Below are positions 16,696-25,516 of a stretch of DNA of 37,569 bases, in pieces. The stretch is from Frigoribacterium sp. PhB24. Lineage in GTDB: Bacteria > Actinomycetota > Actinomycetes > Actinomycetales > Microbacteriaceae. Numbering within the stretch: position 1 is the first letter of the stretch; each line of letters opens with the position of its first letter. A program made the translations under genes and the position numbers. The stretch is taken from contig NZ_RKIC01000017.1 of assembly GCF_003755185.1 (NCBI RefSeq), positions 1 to 37,569 on the forward strand. Reading direction: 5' to 3'. The notes beneath the pieces were generated by a model. The model was not told the DNA's origin. It ran no database searches and saw only the letters and a program-made list of their open reading frames with translations.

Positions 16696-17160
16696 CTAGC
16701 TGAGGTATGTGTCGGAGCCGCTGCCCGGTGGGCTGAGCTTGTGGAGCAACTGCCGGGCGATACGCGCTTCGGCGTCGTCTCCGGCGAACCGCTCGGCTAT
16801 CGACAGGTCGACCCCCGCCATCAGGGCCATTTCGGAGGGCATGACGCGGTGCACGCTGAGCTGTTTCAGCAGCGCGTCACGGTCGGGGCGGGTCTCTTTT
16901 TCGAGGCGTTTGCTGGCCCGGTAGGTCTCGTGCAACCAGTGCATGACCCGGCGGATCTTCTGCACGTCGAGGTCGACGTCGACGCCGTTGACGACGTACC
17001 GCAGCTCGACCGTCGCGCCGGTTCGAGCTGCGAGCTCGGAGCGGTGGCAGGTCAGGGTCTCGTCAAGCCACAGCCCCCGCGTGACGACCTCGTGGTCGGG
17101 GTTGGTCACCGTCCAGTCCTCGCCCGCGAGGACCGCCGTCGACGTCGTCGTCTCAGCCAC
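16696..17160 (-). CDS. Unknown conjugation-operon protein, 154 residues
   Basis: Starts at a GTG that overlaps the 3' end of the small membrane-protein gene by 8 bases, so it is probably translationally coupled. There is no signal or membrane segment. The N-terminal half looks beta-rich (DWTVTNPDHEVVTRGLWLDE), the C-terminal half helical with a basic patch (about 75-95: RRVMHWLHETYRASKRLEKE). No catalytic motif was seen and no family recognised. Its position between membrane components and the coupling protein implies a cytoplasmic role in transfer. Confidence 0.65.
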   Translation of the reverse strand: MAETTTSTAVLAGEDWTVTNPDHEVVTRGLWLDETLTCHRSELAARTGATVELRYVVNGVDVDLDVQKIRRVMHWLHETYRASKRLEKETRPDRDALLKQLSVHRVMPSEMALMAGVDLSIAERFAGDDAEARIARQLLHKLSPPGSGSDTYLS

Positions 17161-17401
17161 GGATGAGCACTCCGAGGACCCCGACGACGACCACGACCAC
17201 GACCACGGTCAGACCACCGATCAGGGCGAGGCTCTTCTGGGCGCTCAGCCCGGCACGGCGCAGAACACCGGTGCCCCAGAGCACGAGCAGCACCAGCACC
17301 ACGCCGGCGCCGACGTACGTTGCCCCGATCAGGAACGAGGCGACGTCGTCAAGGAACGGCAGCGGCGGCCTGGTGGGCTGGGGGTTGGGGATAGCAAGCA
17401 T
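17153..17401 (-). CDS. Small two-helix membrane protein
   Basis: An 82-residue protein with AGGAG before its ATG. Two hydrophobic helices lie at about 21-46 (VASFLIGATYVGAGVVLVLL) and 56-78, the latter nearly all Val/Gly/Leu. A Pro-rich N-terminus and a short loop RRAGLSAQKS complete it. The size and topology resemble VirB3-like or other small T4SS inner-membrane subunits, but such proteins are too short to assign safely. It lies directly downstream of the cell-wall hydrolase gene. Confidence 0.65.
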   Translation of the reverse strand: MLAIPNPQPTRPPLPFLDDVASFLIGATYVGAGVVLVLLVLWGTGVLRRAGLSAQKSLALIGGLTVVVVVVVVGVLGVLIRG

Positions 17402-17410
17402 GGTGGTCTC

Positions 17411-18496
17411 CTAGCTGTTGCTGGTGAGCTTCATGGGTTGGGTGCCGTTGCCGTCGACCTGGACGTGGAAGTGGTTGCAGCCGTCCGCGAACTCGGGCGT
17501 CTGCTTGGGGAAGGTCAGCCCCGCAGCGGCCCGGCACTGCGACTGGCCGAAACCAGATCCATCGGCCATCAGGGGGTCGAGGATCTTGAGGAGCTTCATC
17601 GAGTTCGCGTCGGCGCCCGTGACGGGGATGCGCTCGAGTGAGTAGAAGTCCACGGCGTGCCCGCCGCCGTTGACGACGTGCATCGAGGCGTTGCCGGCAC
17701 CGGGGCGCTGCCCCGTGCAGAGCCGGTTAATGTCCGAGATCCCGACTTGCTGGAACGTGTTCGTGGCCACGGTGATGATTTGCAGCACGCGGGTGTCGAT
17801 GCCGCAGTTCGGGTGAACCTCCCCGGCGGCGATCCAGCGGATCTCGCGAAGGTGGTCGGGTGAGAGCCCGGTGATCTGACCGGCGTCGATCTTCGCCGTC
17901 AGGCCCTTCGCGAGGGCCTGCGCGTCACCGCTGACCGACGTCGACGCGCACGCGGCGTCACCGCCGCCGGCAAGGGCCGTGACGACCTTCTCTGCGGACG
18001 CAAAGAACCGCGTGTAGTGGTTCGGGTCGGCGTTGATCTGCGCCCTGTGGGCGGCCTCGGTCGGCGTCAGGGTCTCCCAGTTCGGCACCTTCACCAGGCG
18101 CTCGAAGAAGAACGTTGCCGCCTTCGTGGGGTTCATCCGCTCGGCGAGGGTGCCCCAGGTGTCGCGCTGCTGGAACAGCCCGCGGGAGTCGGGGCCGGCG
18201 GTGTCGCCGTACTCGATATTCCGCAGGGTCGACTCGCCCATGGCGGTCATGACGGCGATGGTCTGCCCCTTCGCGTTGACCCCGAGCGCTGCGCCGGCGT
18301 TCATGATCGCCGCGGCATTCACGAGCTGGTCGCCGGAGTACCCGTCGACGGCCGCCGCCGTCTCGGCCGCGGTCGTGTCCGCGGTGACGGTGGCGCAGGC
18401 GTTCTGCCCGGAACCGCCGCCACCGAGGAGCAGCACGCCGGTGAACAGCACAACCAGCAGGGTCACCACACCCGCCTGTAGAGCACGCTTTCCCAT
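17411..18496 (-). CDS. T4SS cell-wall hydrolase with lytic transglycosylase-like and M15-like domains
   Basis: Opens the peptidoglycan for the transfer channel. A signal anchor (residues 8-27, VTLLVVLFTGVLLLGGG region) is followed by a lysozyme-like domain (about 55-170): E88 in AMGESTL is a candidate catalytic Glu, and DSRGLFQQRDTWG is the motif seen in actinobacterial transfer-linked hydrolases. The C-terminal domain (about 200-350) has H280-x2-D283 (GGHAVDF) and H342-x-H344 (NHFHV), the zinc pattern of D-Ala-D-Ala carboxypeptidase-like M15 domains. Two different peptidoglycan-cutting activities in one 361-residue protein would cut both glycan strands and peptides. It follows the VirB4-like gene after 9 bases. 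Confidence 0.82.
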   Translation of the reverse strand: MGKRALQAGVVTLLVVLFTGVLLLGGGGSGQNACATVTADTTAAETAAAVDGYSGDQLVNAAAIMNAGAALGVNAKGQTIAVMTAMGESTLRNIEYGDTAGPDSRGLFQQRDTWGTLAERMNPTKAATFFFERLVKVPNWETLTPTEAAHRAQINADPNHYTRFFASAEKVVTALAGGGDAACASTSVSGDAQALAKGLTAKIDAGQITGLSPDHLREIRWIAAGEVHPNCGIDTRVLQIITVATNTFQQVGISDINRLCTGQRPGAGNASMHVVNGGGHAVDFYSLERIPVTGADANSMKLLKILDPLMADGSGFGQSQCRAAAGLTFPKQTPEFADGCNHFHVQVDGNGTQPMKLTSNS

Positions 18497-18505
18497 GGCT
18501 GGCCC

Positions 18506-20050
18506 CTACAAGCTCGACGGGGCGGCGCCACCGGCCATGCCCTCGTCGGTGTTGGTCACGGCTGTCTCCCACTGGCTGCGGACGTGGCGCATGTGGGTAG
18601 CGGGGTTGGAGCCGTACTTGAACACGCAGTGCCCGGGCTCGAGGTTCATCAGAGTCTCGGCTGCGTCCGGGTTCAGCCCGAACGTGTCGGTGACCCAGCG
18701 GGCGTCCTCGGGCCGGTCCTGCCGGTAGGCGTAGATCGTCTGTGCCTCTTGCACGACCGTGTAGCCCTCGGAACCTGCGGGAATGTCGGTGCCCTTGTGC
18801 ATCACGAACACGTTCGAGATCCCCAAGGAGCGGGAGAGCTTCTGGTTGGCCTTCACAAGCCTCGCCGACGGGCCGGCGATCATGTGCCAGCCCTCCTCGT
18901 AGACCACATTCGTGATCCAGCCGCGCTCCCGCATCAGCCGTCCAAGGAGCCACTGGTGACCAATCGACATGATCGTCGGGATGGCGGGTCCGTCGCTGGG
19001 GAGCTGGGAGACGTCGAACACGGTGAGCTTGTGCGCGAGGTCGACGTCTTTGCTGGTCTCGCCGTCGAAGACGTCGCCATAGGCCGTGAGCAGGTTCTTT
19101 AATCCGAGCTGTATCGAGATCCCGGCCTGGTGGTACCGCTCTTTCGCCTCGGCCGAGTAGCCGAGATCCGTCGGGACGTGCCCGAGGTACGGCAGCAGGT
19201 CCGCCATCGTGGCGGCCCGGTCGCCTTCTTTGTCCGCGAACAGGCGTTGCAGGGCGTACTGGGTCGCGTTCTCCTCCCACTCCGTTGCGGGCTTGTCGTC
19301 GCGCGCGATGCGGGCCACAGCGTTCACGAGCTGCATCTGCCCGATCAGACCACTGCCCTGCACGATCAGCGGATCGAGCAGGTTCAGCCGGGTGCCGTGA
19401 CCGTCGGGTGAGAACCGCAGCGGCTCCGACCCGAGCTGACGGGCGACCCCGGAGTACTCGCCCTCGTCGCCCTGGTCCTTCTTGTCGAACACGACGGCGC
19501 GGTGCTTGGCCAGCAGCAGCGGGCGGATCACCATCGTCGTCTTCACGAACGAGGACTTACCCGACCCCACGGTCCCCATCACGAGGACGTTCGGGCTTGT
19601 CAGCTTCCGAGGGGTCGCGTTGTACGCAGTCGGGGCGTCGTGGCTGATCATCGTCGACGACAAATTGTCGGTGCCGTTGACGACACCCTCGACCCCCGTC
19701 GGGGCACCGATGATGCCGGTGTTCAAGATCTCCGCCTGCTTCGTCGTCGACGGAGCCCCCTGGATGCGCGGGGCGTACCAGCCCCGTGCCGCGGGTCCCG
19801 AAGCCAGGCGCAGCTTCCCACCGGGGAGCGAGTGCGGAGACACCTCCACCGACCGCTCTGCCGGAGCGCCCTCGACGGTCGCACCGGTGATGACGGGGGC
19901 CAGCAGTTCCGGCGGCACGAACACGCGCAGCAGCGGGACACCCGCGAGCGGGTGCCGACGGGCCTTCGTGGCGTCGGCCGCCGTGGGCTCCGCTGGGACC
20001 GACCGCTCGGCCTTTTTCTGCTTCCGGGTCTTCGGCGTCGTGTCGGTCAT
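18506..20050 (-). CDS. VirB4-like transfer ATPase (C-terminal motor)
   Basis: A 514-residue protein. After a basic N-terminus it carries Walker A GTVGSGKSS (159-167) preceded by LTSPNVLVM, then AVVFDKKDQGDE, RFSPDGHGTRLNLLDPL (a motif shared by VirB4/TraG-class ATPases), and a Walker B-like segment VVYEEGWHMIA. It powers assembly of the channel or substrate transport at the membrane. The N-terminal membrane-proximal domain of full-length VirB4 (usually about 800 residues) is missing but is supplied by the gene just upstream, whose stop overlaps this start as ATGA. Read together, the two genes look like a split VirB4. Confidence 0.88.
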   Translation of the reverse strand: MTDTTPKTRKQKKAERSVPAEPTAADATKARRHPLAGVPLLRVFVPPELLAPVITGATVEGAPAERSVEVSPHSLPGGKLRLASGPAARGWYAPRIQGAPSTTKQAEILNTGIIGAPTGVEGVVNGTDNLSSTMISHDAPTAYNATPRKLTSPNVLVMGTVGSGKSSFVKTTMVIRPLLLAKHRAVVFDKKDQGDEGEYSGVARQLGSEPLRFSPDGHGTRLNLLDPLIVQGSGLIGQMQLVNAVARIARDDKPATEWEENATQYALQRLFADKEGDRAATMADLLPYLGHVPTDLGYSAEAKERYHQAGISIQLGLKNLLTAYGDVFDGETSKDVDLAHKLTVFDVSQLPSDGPAIPTIMSIGHQWLLGRLMRERGWITNVVYEEGWHMIAGPSARLVKANQKLSRSLGISNVFVMHKGTDIPAGSEGYTVVQEAQTIYAYRQDRPEDARWVTDTFGLNPDAAETLMNLEPGHCVFKYGSNPATHMRHVRSQWETAVTNTDEGMAGGAAPSSL

Positions 20051-21762
20051 GAGATCGCTTCTTTCTCGCTACGACCGGCCAGGCGGGACACCGCTCGGCC
20101 AGCCAAGGTGGATGCGTCAGGGCGCAGACCCCGGCCAATGGGCCAGGTCGCACCGGAGGCGGCCGACTGGAACGAGTCCTGCCAGTCGAGGCGCTCGATC
20201 CCGAGCCCTGTTGCGCAGACCTCCTCCAGCTGACGCGAGGCCTTTGCGAGCTCATCGCGGCTCGTGGCCGAGATCGTCACGTACCCGACCCACTCGACGC
20301 CGTGGTGGTGTGAGCCCGCGGCGAGATCCGCCTTCCGGCGCTCGGCCGCGCCGAGACCCATCTGGGTCTCGTCGTTGACAAGGCGGCCCTTTTGCTGCGC
20401 GGCGTAGATCGCCGATCCGTCCCGAACGGCGTCCTGGCGGGCCTTCGCCTTCGCCTGTGCTGCCGGAACCAGGTGCAGGTGGAATGCGATGGTTCGAACG
20501 ACCTTTAGCTCACGCCCGATCAGCAGATCCAGCAGCCACAACGGCGTACGCCCGGCCACGGCTAGGTTCTCGCCGTGGATCGCGGCCGTGCGGTGCCACC
20601 ACTGGACGGCCGGCGCGTTCTCGATGGGGTCACCGGGGGCGAGGAACGTCGGGTCGATACCGTCAACGACGTGCGCGCTGAACTCGTCATGAGAGGTCAG
20701 CCCGAACCGTGCCGGGTTGACCTTCCTGATCTGATCGATCGGCAGGTGCGGGTTCTGCTGGTGCAGCATCAGCGCCGCGGTCTGCTTCGCCGTCAGCGGG
20801 GCGACGTCGCCTTCCTTGGCGTCCCGAAGGCCGCGAACGGTCGAGTTGATCTCGTCCGCCATGAAGGACCGCCAGGCCTCCCGTCCGGTGCCGAACTTCG
20901 CCGCGGCGTCCGTGAAGGCCTGCGTGATCGGCCACGACACCACGACGTAGTGCCGCTGCACCATCGACCCGGCACTGGCGAGGCGGATCACGTCGTCGTA
21001 GGAGCGCGTCTGGTCACCCCAGGAGGTCCACTGCTCGGGAGTCCACGGTCGCTCGGGTGTTTCCCGCTCGAGGCGGTCGGCGACCCAGAGCTGCTGCCTC
21101 GCCGAGTCCGGCGGCAGCACCCGTGTCATGGGCTGCACGTCGCTAATCAGCGACGACGGGGCCGCCCGGCGGGCCAGGAACCGGCCCCACCCCGACGACG
21201 CCCGAAGAAGCGCCTCGGCGGTCTCCATGCCGCGGAGCTGCCCGGAGACACTGAAAGCTACGGAGAGGTATTCCGACTCCCCCACGGGCGAGTGCCAGGC
21301 GATGCCGGGAACGTTCGCCCCGTACTGCAACCACCCCATGCCGTCGGCGCCTTCGGGGTTGGCACGCATCTGTCGCATGAGGCGCGCAGCGTCCGCCTGC
21401 TCAGCCTTCGACCCGGTACGGGCCTGTTCCTCGAGCAGCCCCCACGTCTCGTCGTCGTAGGGCGTGAACATGTCCGTTCCGAGCCGCTTCCGAGCGGCCC
21501 AGCGCTTCCGCTTCCGGCGCCGCTGGATCAGCGACCCGCGATGCGTCTTCGCTGTCATCAGGAATGTCAGCCCGGCCGCGATAGCAGCGACGATCAGCAC
21601 CCACACCTGCTGGAGGACGATCATGCCGATCATCCCGGCCACGACGATGATCGCCAGGGCAATCGAGCGCCCCTTGGAGGCGGTGCCGCCGAAGAAGCCG
21701 CGGTGACCTGCCTCACCGCCGAGGAACCTCACGGTCGAGGGGGCCTGCCCTACGTCACTCAT
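20047..21762 (-). CDS. SCO6880-like T4SS protein
   Basis: The ATG at 21762 has GGAAAGGA upstream and gives 570 residues. Two adjacent membrane helices (about 33-72, ALAIIVVAGMIGMIVLQQVW and the following IVAAIAAGLTFL) are of the PrgI/VirB3 type. A long soluble domain (about 130-560) resembles the SCO6880 family found in actinobacterial conjugative elements and the N-terminal part of VirB4 proteins. No Walker A is present. Its product probably sits at the inner membrane and holds the separate ATPase encoded by the next gene, with which it is translationally coupled. Confidence 0.8.
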   Translation of the reverse strand: MSDVGQAPSTVRFLGGEAGHRGFFGGTASKGRSIALAIIVVAGMIGMIVLQQVWVLIVAAIAAGLTFLMTAKTHRGSLIQRRRKRKRWAARKRLGTDMFTPYDDETWGLLEEQARTGSKAEQADAARLMRQMRANPEGADGMGWLQYGANVPGIAWHSPVGESEYLSVAFSVSGQLRGMETAEALLRASSGWGRFLARRAAPSSLISDVQPMTRVLPPDSARQQLWVADRLERETPERPWTPEQWTSWGDQTRSYDDVIRLASAGSMVQRHYVVVSWPITQAFTDAAAKFGTGREAWRSFMADEINSTVRGLRDAKEGDVAPLTAKQTAALMLHQQNPHLPIDQIRKVNPARFGLTSHDEFSAHVVDGIDPTFLAPGDPIENAPAVQWWHRTAAIHGENLAVAGRTPLWLLDLLIGRELKVVRTIAFHLHLVPAAQAKAKARQDAVRDGSAIYAAQQKGRLVNDETQMGLGAAERRKADLAAGSHHHGVEWVGYVTISATSRDELAKASRQLEEVCATGLGIERLDWQDSFQSAASGATWPIGRGLRPDASTLAGRAVSRLAGRSEKEAIS

Positions 21763-23209
21763 TGGTGGAGTCCTTTCCGTAGTGCTCGTCGTGGTCCTGG
21801 ATCGGGTCGACGGCGGTCTGTGCAACCGCGTCATTGGCCTCCTTGCCTGCGTCGGCGGCGGCCATGGCACCGGCGGCGATCATGGTCGGGATGCCGACCG
21901 CAGCACCGACACCGGTTGAGGACTCGGCCGCCCCTGCGGCAGCCATGCCGCCCTCGGCCGTTGCTGCGCCGGTGGCCGCACCGGCGCCCGCTCCCGCACC
22001 GCCTCCCGCCGTGGAGGCACCGACGGTCTCGCCGGCGGTCGCGCAGGAGCCGGCACCCTTGGTCGCCGACGTCACCGACGACGTCGGCTCCTCGCTCTCA
22101 GCCCCGGCGTTGCCTGCCGCCTTCGTCGACGACCCACCACCACCGGTGCTGTTGCTCGATCCGCCGCCACCGGAGCCGTCGCTGTCGCTGCTGCTACCGG
22201 ACTGCTGGCTTACTCGAGAGTCGGCCTGCTGCATGGACGAGGAGCCGACCGTCGGCCCAGCCGGCGCCGAGCCCATGCCGCCTGTCGGAATGACGGGTGC
22301 GAACTTCGTCAGCAGCAGGGGCGAGAGCCCCGCCATCAGCAGCGCCAGCAGCGACACGACCAGGTTGACGGTGCGCTGCAATGAGGGCGTCTCGGAGAAG
22401 ACGGTGAGGTTCGCCCCCACCATGAAGTACGCCACCGCGAGCAGGAAGAACAGCAGCGGGTGCGAGGCGAGGATGCCGAACCAGAGGTAGGCAATCTTCG
22501 TCCCGAACTTCCGTTTAGAGGGATCGATGATCCACACCAGGCCCAGCGGGAACAGGATGCCGGTGAAGTAGAGGGTGATGAGCTGCACGATCAGAATCAG
22601 CACCACGACCAGCAGGCCCAGCAGCATCAGGAACAGCAAGATCACGCCGATGACCGCCCCGCCAGCGAGTCCTGCCCCGTTGTCGTCCTCGGAGAGCATG
22701 GCGGTGAACTGGTCCACGATCTGACCGGAGTTGGTGTTGATGCCCCAAGCGATGATCGATTCCGTGAGCGCTCCGAAGAACTGCACGAGGACCGTGCCGA
22801 CCGCGGGCCCGAACGCGGCGCTGATGAGGAACAGGGGCGCGTAGAGACCCAGTGCTTCGGCGGTGTCGCGGCCTGACTGCTGGCCCCTGGCTGTCCGCAC
22901 GAGCTGCGGAATCAGCAGCGCGACCATGACGAAGATCGCCAGGCCGAAGCTGATCGCGTACGACCGGAGGAACCAGTCGGTCGTGAGATCCGGCAGGGTC
23001 GCTTTCGTGATCGCGGGCATGACCGTCTCGGACAGACCCCGGTTGGCGTCCTGCAACATGTTGAAGGTGTTCCCCGCCGGATCAGACCAAAAATCGGCCA
23101 CAGATCCGACCGTGTCGATGCCCTTACCGACGGCGTCGACAACATCACTGCCCTCGACGCCGACACACACGACGGGACCGAGCGCGCACGCCGGGCTCAG
23201 GGGGTCCAT
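21755..23209 (-). CDS. Polytopic VirB6/TrbL-like channel protein
   Basis: A 484-residue membrane protein. Hydrophobic segments lie at about 85-105, 120-150, 183-225 (long, probably two helices), 240-262 and 280-303. The C-terminal 170 residues are low complexity (Gly/Ser/Ala/Thr), common for VirB6-like proteins of Gram-positive T4SS. It forms the inner-membrane pore of the transfer apparatus. The start overlaps the stop of the VirB8-like gene (TGATG) and the end overlaps the SCO6880-like gene by 8 bases. A WIIDPSKRKFG segment sits between membrane helices. Confidence 0.82.
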   Translation of the reverse strand: MDPLSPACALGPVVCVGVEGSDVVDAVGKGIDTVGSVADFWSDPAGNTFNMLQDANRGLSETVMPAITKATLPDLTTDWFLRSYAISFGLAIFVMVALLIPQLVRTARGQQSGRDTAEALGLYAPLFLISAAFGPAVGTVLVQFFGALTESIIAWGINTNSGQIVDQFTAMLSEDDNGAGLAGGAVIGVILLFLMLLGLLVVVLILIVQLITLYFTGILFPLGLVWIIDPSKRKFGTKIAYLWFGILASHPLLFFLLAVAYFMVGANLTVFSETPSLQRTVNLVVSLLALLMAGLSPLLLTKFAPVIPTGGMGSAPAGPTVGSSSMQQADSRVSQQSGSSSDSDGSGGGGSSNSTGGGGSSTKAAGNAGAESEEPTSSVTSATKGAGSCATAGETVGASTAGGGAGAGAGAATGAATAEGGMAAAGAAESSTGVGAAVGIPTMIAAGAMAAADAGKEANDAVAQTAVDPIQDHDEHYGKDSTNE

Positions 23210-23937
23210 CAGCAGCCGCCCGTATAGCGATTACCGCCAGCGGCAAGCTTGTCCTGGTCAGGCGTCAACCCCTGTTCGATGTGCCAGGCGTCGTCTTCCC
23301 AAACCATGATGTAACCGGCAACGGTGCTGAGCGCGGGGCTCAGTGCGCCGTCGACCACGTAACCCTCCGCGAGCTCGACGAACACACGATCTCCCGTGGA
23401 CTCCTCGAGGACGCGCCACAGGCCATTGGTGGTCGAGATATGGAACGGAGCACCTGCGTCCACCGTCCCGGCCGCCATGTTGTCGCCAGCTGCTTCGTAC
23501 GCCGCGGGCAGGTCTCGGAACGAGGCCGGCGAGGAGGACGACATAAGGTTGTCAGTCACAGCGTTGGCCTCAGCGTCGGCGGGGTAGGGGTACTGCCAGA
23601 GGAACCGGTAGAACGCGGTGGCGACCTCGACGGCACCGTAGGTGCTGTGCTTGGCCTCGCTCTGAGCTGTGAGCACCATGTCGGCGTTCCGTTCCTGACC
23701 GCCGAGGCACCCGGTGGGAGGCACGTCATCCTCGTTGTCCCCTGCCCCAGAGGTGTCCCCCGTGGGGGCAGCGGTCGGTGCCGTTGACGCCGGCGCCGAC
23801 GTCGTGGGGGCCGCGACCTGCTCGTCGTCGGGGCGGGTGGCGGCGAACGCCACTCCCCCGACGATGGCCACAGTGGCGACTCCGCCGACGATGACGAACG
23901 GCCAGCGGCTTGTTCCTGCTGCGGTGTGCATGCGCAT
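23209..23937 (-). CDS. VirB8/TcpC-like bitopic transfer protein
   Basis: A 242-residue protein with AGGAGG before its ATG. One membrane helix (about 13-33, FVIVGGVATVAIVGGVAFAA) is followed by a Thr/Ala/Pro-rich linker (36-70) and an extracytoplasmic domain of about 165 residues with the pattern of an NTF2-like fold (ATAFYRFLWQYPYP, VEVFVE-like strands, GYIMVWEDDAWHI). This is the architecture of VirB8 and TcpC-type proteins that nucleate channel assembly. Two cysteines, near residue 77 and at the C-terminus, could form a disulfide. It is coupled to the VirB6-like gene. Confidence 0.78.
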   Translation of the reverse strand: MRMHTAAGTSRWPFVIVGGVATVAIVGGVAFAATRPDDEQVAAPTTSAPASTAPTAAPTGDTSGAGDNEDDVPPTGCLGGQERNADMVLTAQSEAKHSTYGAVEVATAFYRFLWQYPYPADAEANAVTDNLMSSSSPASFRDLPAAYEAAGDNMAAGTVDAGAPFHISTTNGLWRVLEESTGDRVFVELAEGYVVDGALSPALSTVAGYIMVWEDDAWHIEQGLTPDQDKLAAGGNRYTGGC

Positions 23938-23966
23938 ACGCGCCTCCTAGCGGTGAGTGGGGGTGC

Positions 23967-24299
23967 TTAGCCGGCGAAGGTCAGCACAGCGCCGACGATG
24001 AGCGCCAGGGCCGCGAGGGCACCAAGAGCGACGAGAGCCCAGAGGGCCTTCTTCCGGCCGACGGCGTGCTGCTGCGGGTTCGGGTTGACGTCACCCGAGG
24101 CCCCGGCCATGCCGACAACACCGACGATCAGGTACACGATGGCGATAAGGATCGCGACGCCCCAGATCGCGGCGATGAGCTTCTGCCAGAGGGCGGTGAA
24201 CTCCGTTCCGCCAAACGAGAAGTCAGGGATGATGCCGTTCAGCGGGTTCTGGACAGCGAGCGGGAGCCGGGCTGCGGCGGTGAGGATCAAGTCGTTCAT
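23967..24299 (-). CDS. Small two-TM protein, possible VirB2-like pilin
   Basis: A 110-residue protein with AAAGG before its ATG. Hydrophobic helices lie at about 42-68 (AIWGVAILIAIVYLIVGVVG) and 86-109, with a short polar loop (69-84, GDVNPNPQQHAVGRKK) between them. A VirB2-type pilin also has two helices and a small polar loop and is often encoded first among channel genes, which fits here. No cleavage site is evident. A purely structural membrane role is the alternative. Confidence 0.68.
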   Translation of the reverse strand: MNDLILTAAARLPLAVQNPLNGIIPDFSFGGTEFTALWQKLIAAIWGVAILIAIVYLIVGVVGMAGASGDVNPNPQQHAVGRKKALWALVALGALAALALIVGAVLTFAG

Positions 24300-24310
24300 G
24301 GTGTGACCTT

Positions 24311-25516
24311 TCAGTCGTTGGAGACGTTGTCTTGAAGGGTGCGGACGACCGCCGCCGCGGCGGCGACGAACGCCTCACGGGTCACGGGCTGGAGCTTGCC
24401 GAGAGTGATCTCGCCGCGCTCTGCGATGTGGGCGTCATAGGGAATGTCGAGGAGGGTGTTCATCCCTGCGTCTCGCAGGAGCCGTTCGACTTCCTCACCC
24501 ACGACGGGGCTCTCGGGCCGCCCGTCGTGCATACGAAGGATCACGGCTGTGTCGGCGAGCTTCTTCGGGGCACCGCCGGCAGCTCGGAGCTGGCGAAGCA
24601 GCTCGAGCGCGTCGATCACGGCGTCACCGGCGTTCGTGATCGGGATCACGAGCACGTCCGTCACCGACACGGCCCCTTGGAAAGCCTCGGCGCGGTACAC
24701 GTTCCCGGAGTCCATGACGCGGATGCTGTAGAACTCGTCGACGACCTTGGAGACGTTGACGACGTCCTCGCCGGACAGGCGTGGCCGCTCGGGCGCGGAG
24801 CCGATGACGTCAGCGAACGATGTCTGCGGGGCGGTGTAGCCCTTGAGCTGCCCGGCGGTCTTGATCTGAGCTATGTCGCGAACCAGCTCCCCCATACCAA
24901 GACGCGGCGTGCCCTCGGCCCGGAGGCGCAAAGCGCCCGAGTCGTCAGCAGCGTCAATGACGGCGACCGAACCGCCCTTGATCGCAGCCATGGTCCCGGA
25001 CAGCAGCACTGACGCGGGCGTCTTGCCCACGCCGCCCTTACGGTTCGCGACGAGGACCGATACGGCCCTCGTCCACACCGCCCGCCTAACCTCTTCCTCG
25101 AACCGGGCCTGCCGCTCCGCGTGCTCGCGACGCGCCACCTCCTGCGGGCGGGGCTTCGTGGACAGGCCGAGCTTGGCGAGGAATCCCTGCCACCCCGACG
25201 TCGGCTTAGAGGCCGGAGCGTCAGCCAGGACGGTGGGTGCTCCCCCGAACAGGATCGAGGTCGAGTCCGACCGGGCCGGGGCGGCCACGGCTGCCGGCGG
25301 GGCCGGCGAGATCTCCGGCGCCTCTCTCGCCGTCGCGGTCTCGACAGGCGCGTCGACCTGGCCGGGCATCGGCGGCAGAACGGGCAGGCCGCCCTCCGCT
25401 TCGGCAGGCTTTGCCGTACGCCGGGACGTCGGAGCGCCAATGGTGTCTTCCTCCATGTACTCGCTAGCGCGCGAGGCGCCGCCGAACACCCTGCCGCTCT
25501 GGTTTGAATCGCTCAC
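24311..25516 (-). CDS. ParA/MinD-like ATPase of the conjugation operon
   Basis: A 401-residue protein starting at a GTG after AGGAGA. Residues 1-130 are a Pro/Ala/Thr-rich, probably disordered, region. A deviant Walker A, RKGGVGKTP (about 158-166), follows, then VAVIDAADDSGALRL and IRVMDSGN (Walker A' and B regions). The residue after GKT is Pro rather than the usual Thr. Because it heads the minus-strand transfer block and is distinct from the parA at 29596, it may position the transfer machinery or recruit the relaxosome (as VirC1 does) rather than partition the plasmid. An HTH regulator is divergent. Confidence 0.8.
   Translation of the reverse strand: MSDSNQSGRVFGGASRASEYMEEDTIGAPTSRRTAKPAEAEGGLPVLPPMPGQVDAPVETATAREAPEISPAPPAAVAAPARSDSTSILFGGAPTVLADAPASKPTSGWQGFLAKLGLSTKPRPQEVARREHAERQARFEEEVRRAVWTRAVSVLVANRKGGVGKTPASVLLSGTMAAIKGGSVAVIDAADDSGALRLRAEGTPRLGMGELVRDIAQIKTAGQLKGYTAPQTSFADVIGSAPERPRLSGEDVVNVSKVVDEFYSIRVMDSGNVYRAEAFQGAVSVTDVLVIPITNAGDAVIDALELLRQLRAAGGAPKKLADTAVILRMHDGRPESPVVGEEVERLLRDAGMNTLLDIPYDAHIAERGEITLGKLQPVTREAFVAAAAAVVRTLQDNVSND

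Noticed and set aside
17958-19280. 440-codon minus-strand frame overlapping the hydrolase and VirB4-like genes
   Set aside because: It lies in another frame of the same strand, is extremely Arg-rich and crosses a proven gene boundary.
20575-22293. Plus-strand open frame of 572 codons across two transfer genes
   Set aside because: Arg/Pro/His-rich, motif-free translation covering parts of two well-supported minus-strand genes; typical of a wrong-frame reading in GC-rich DNA.
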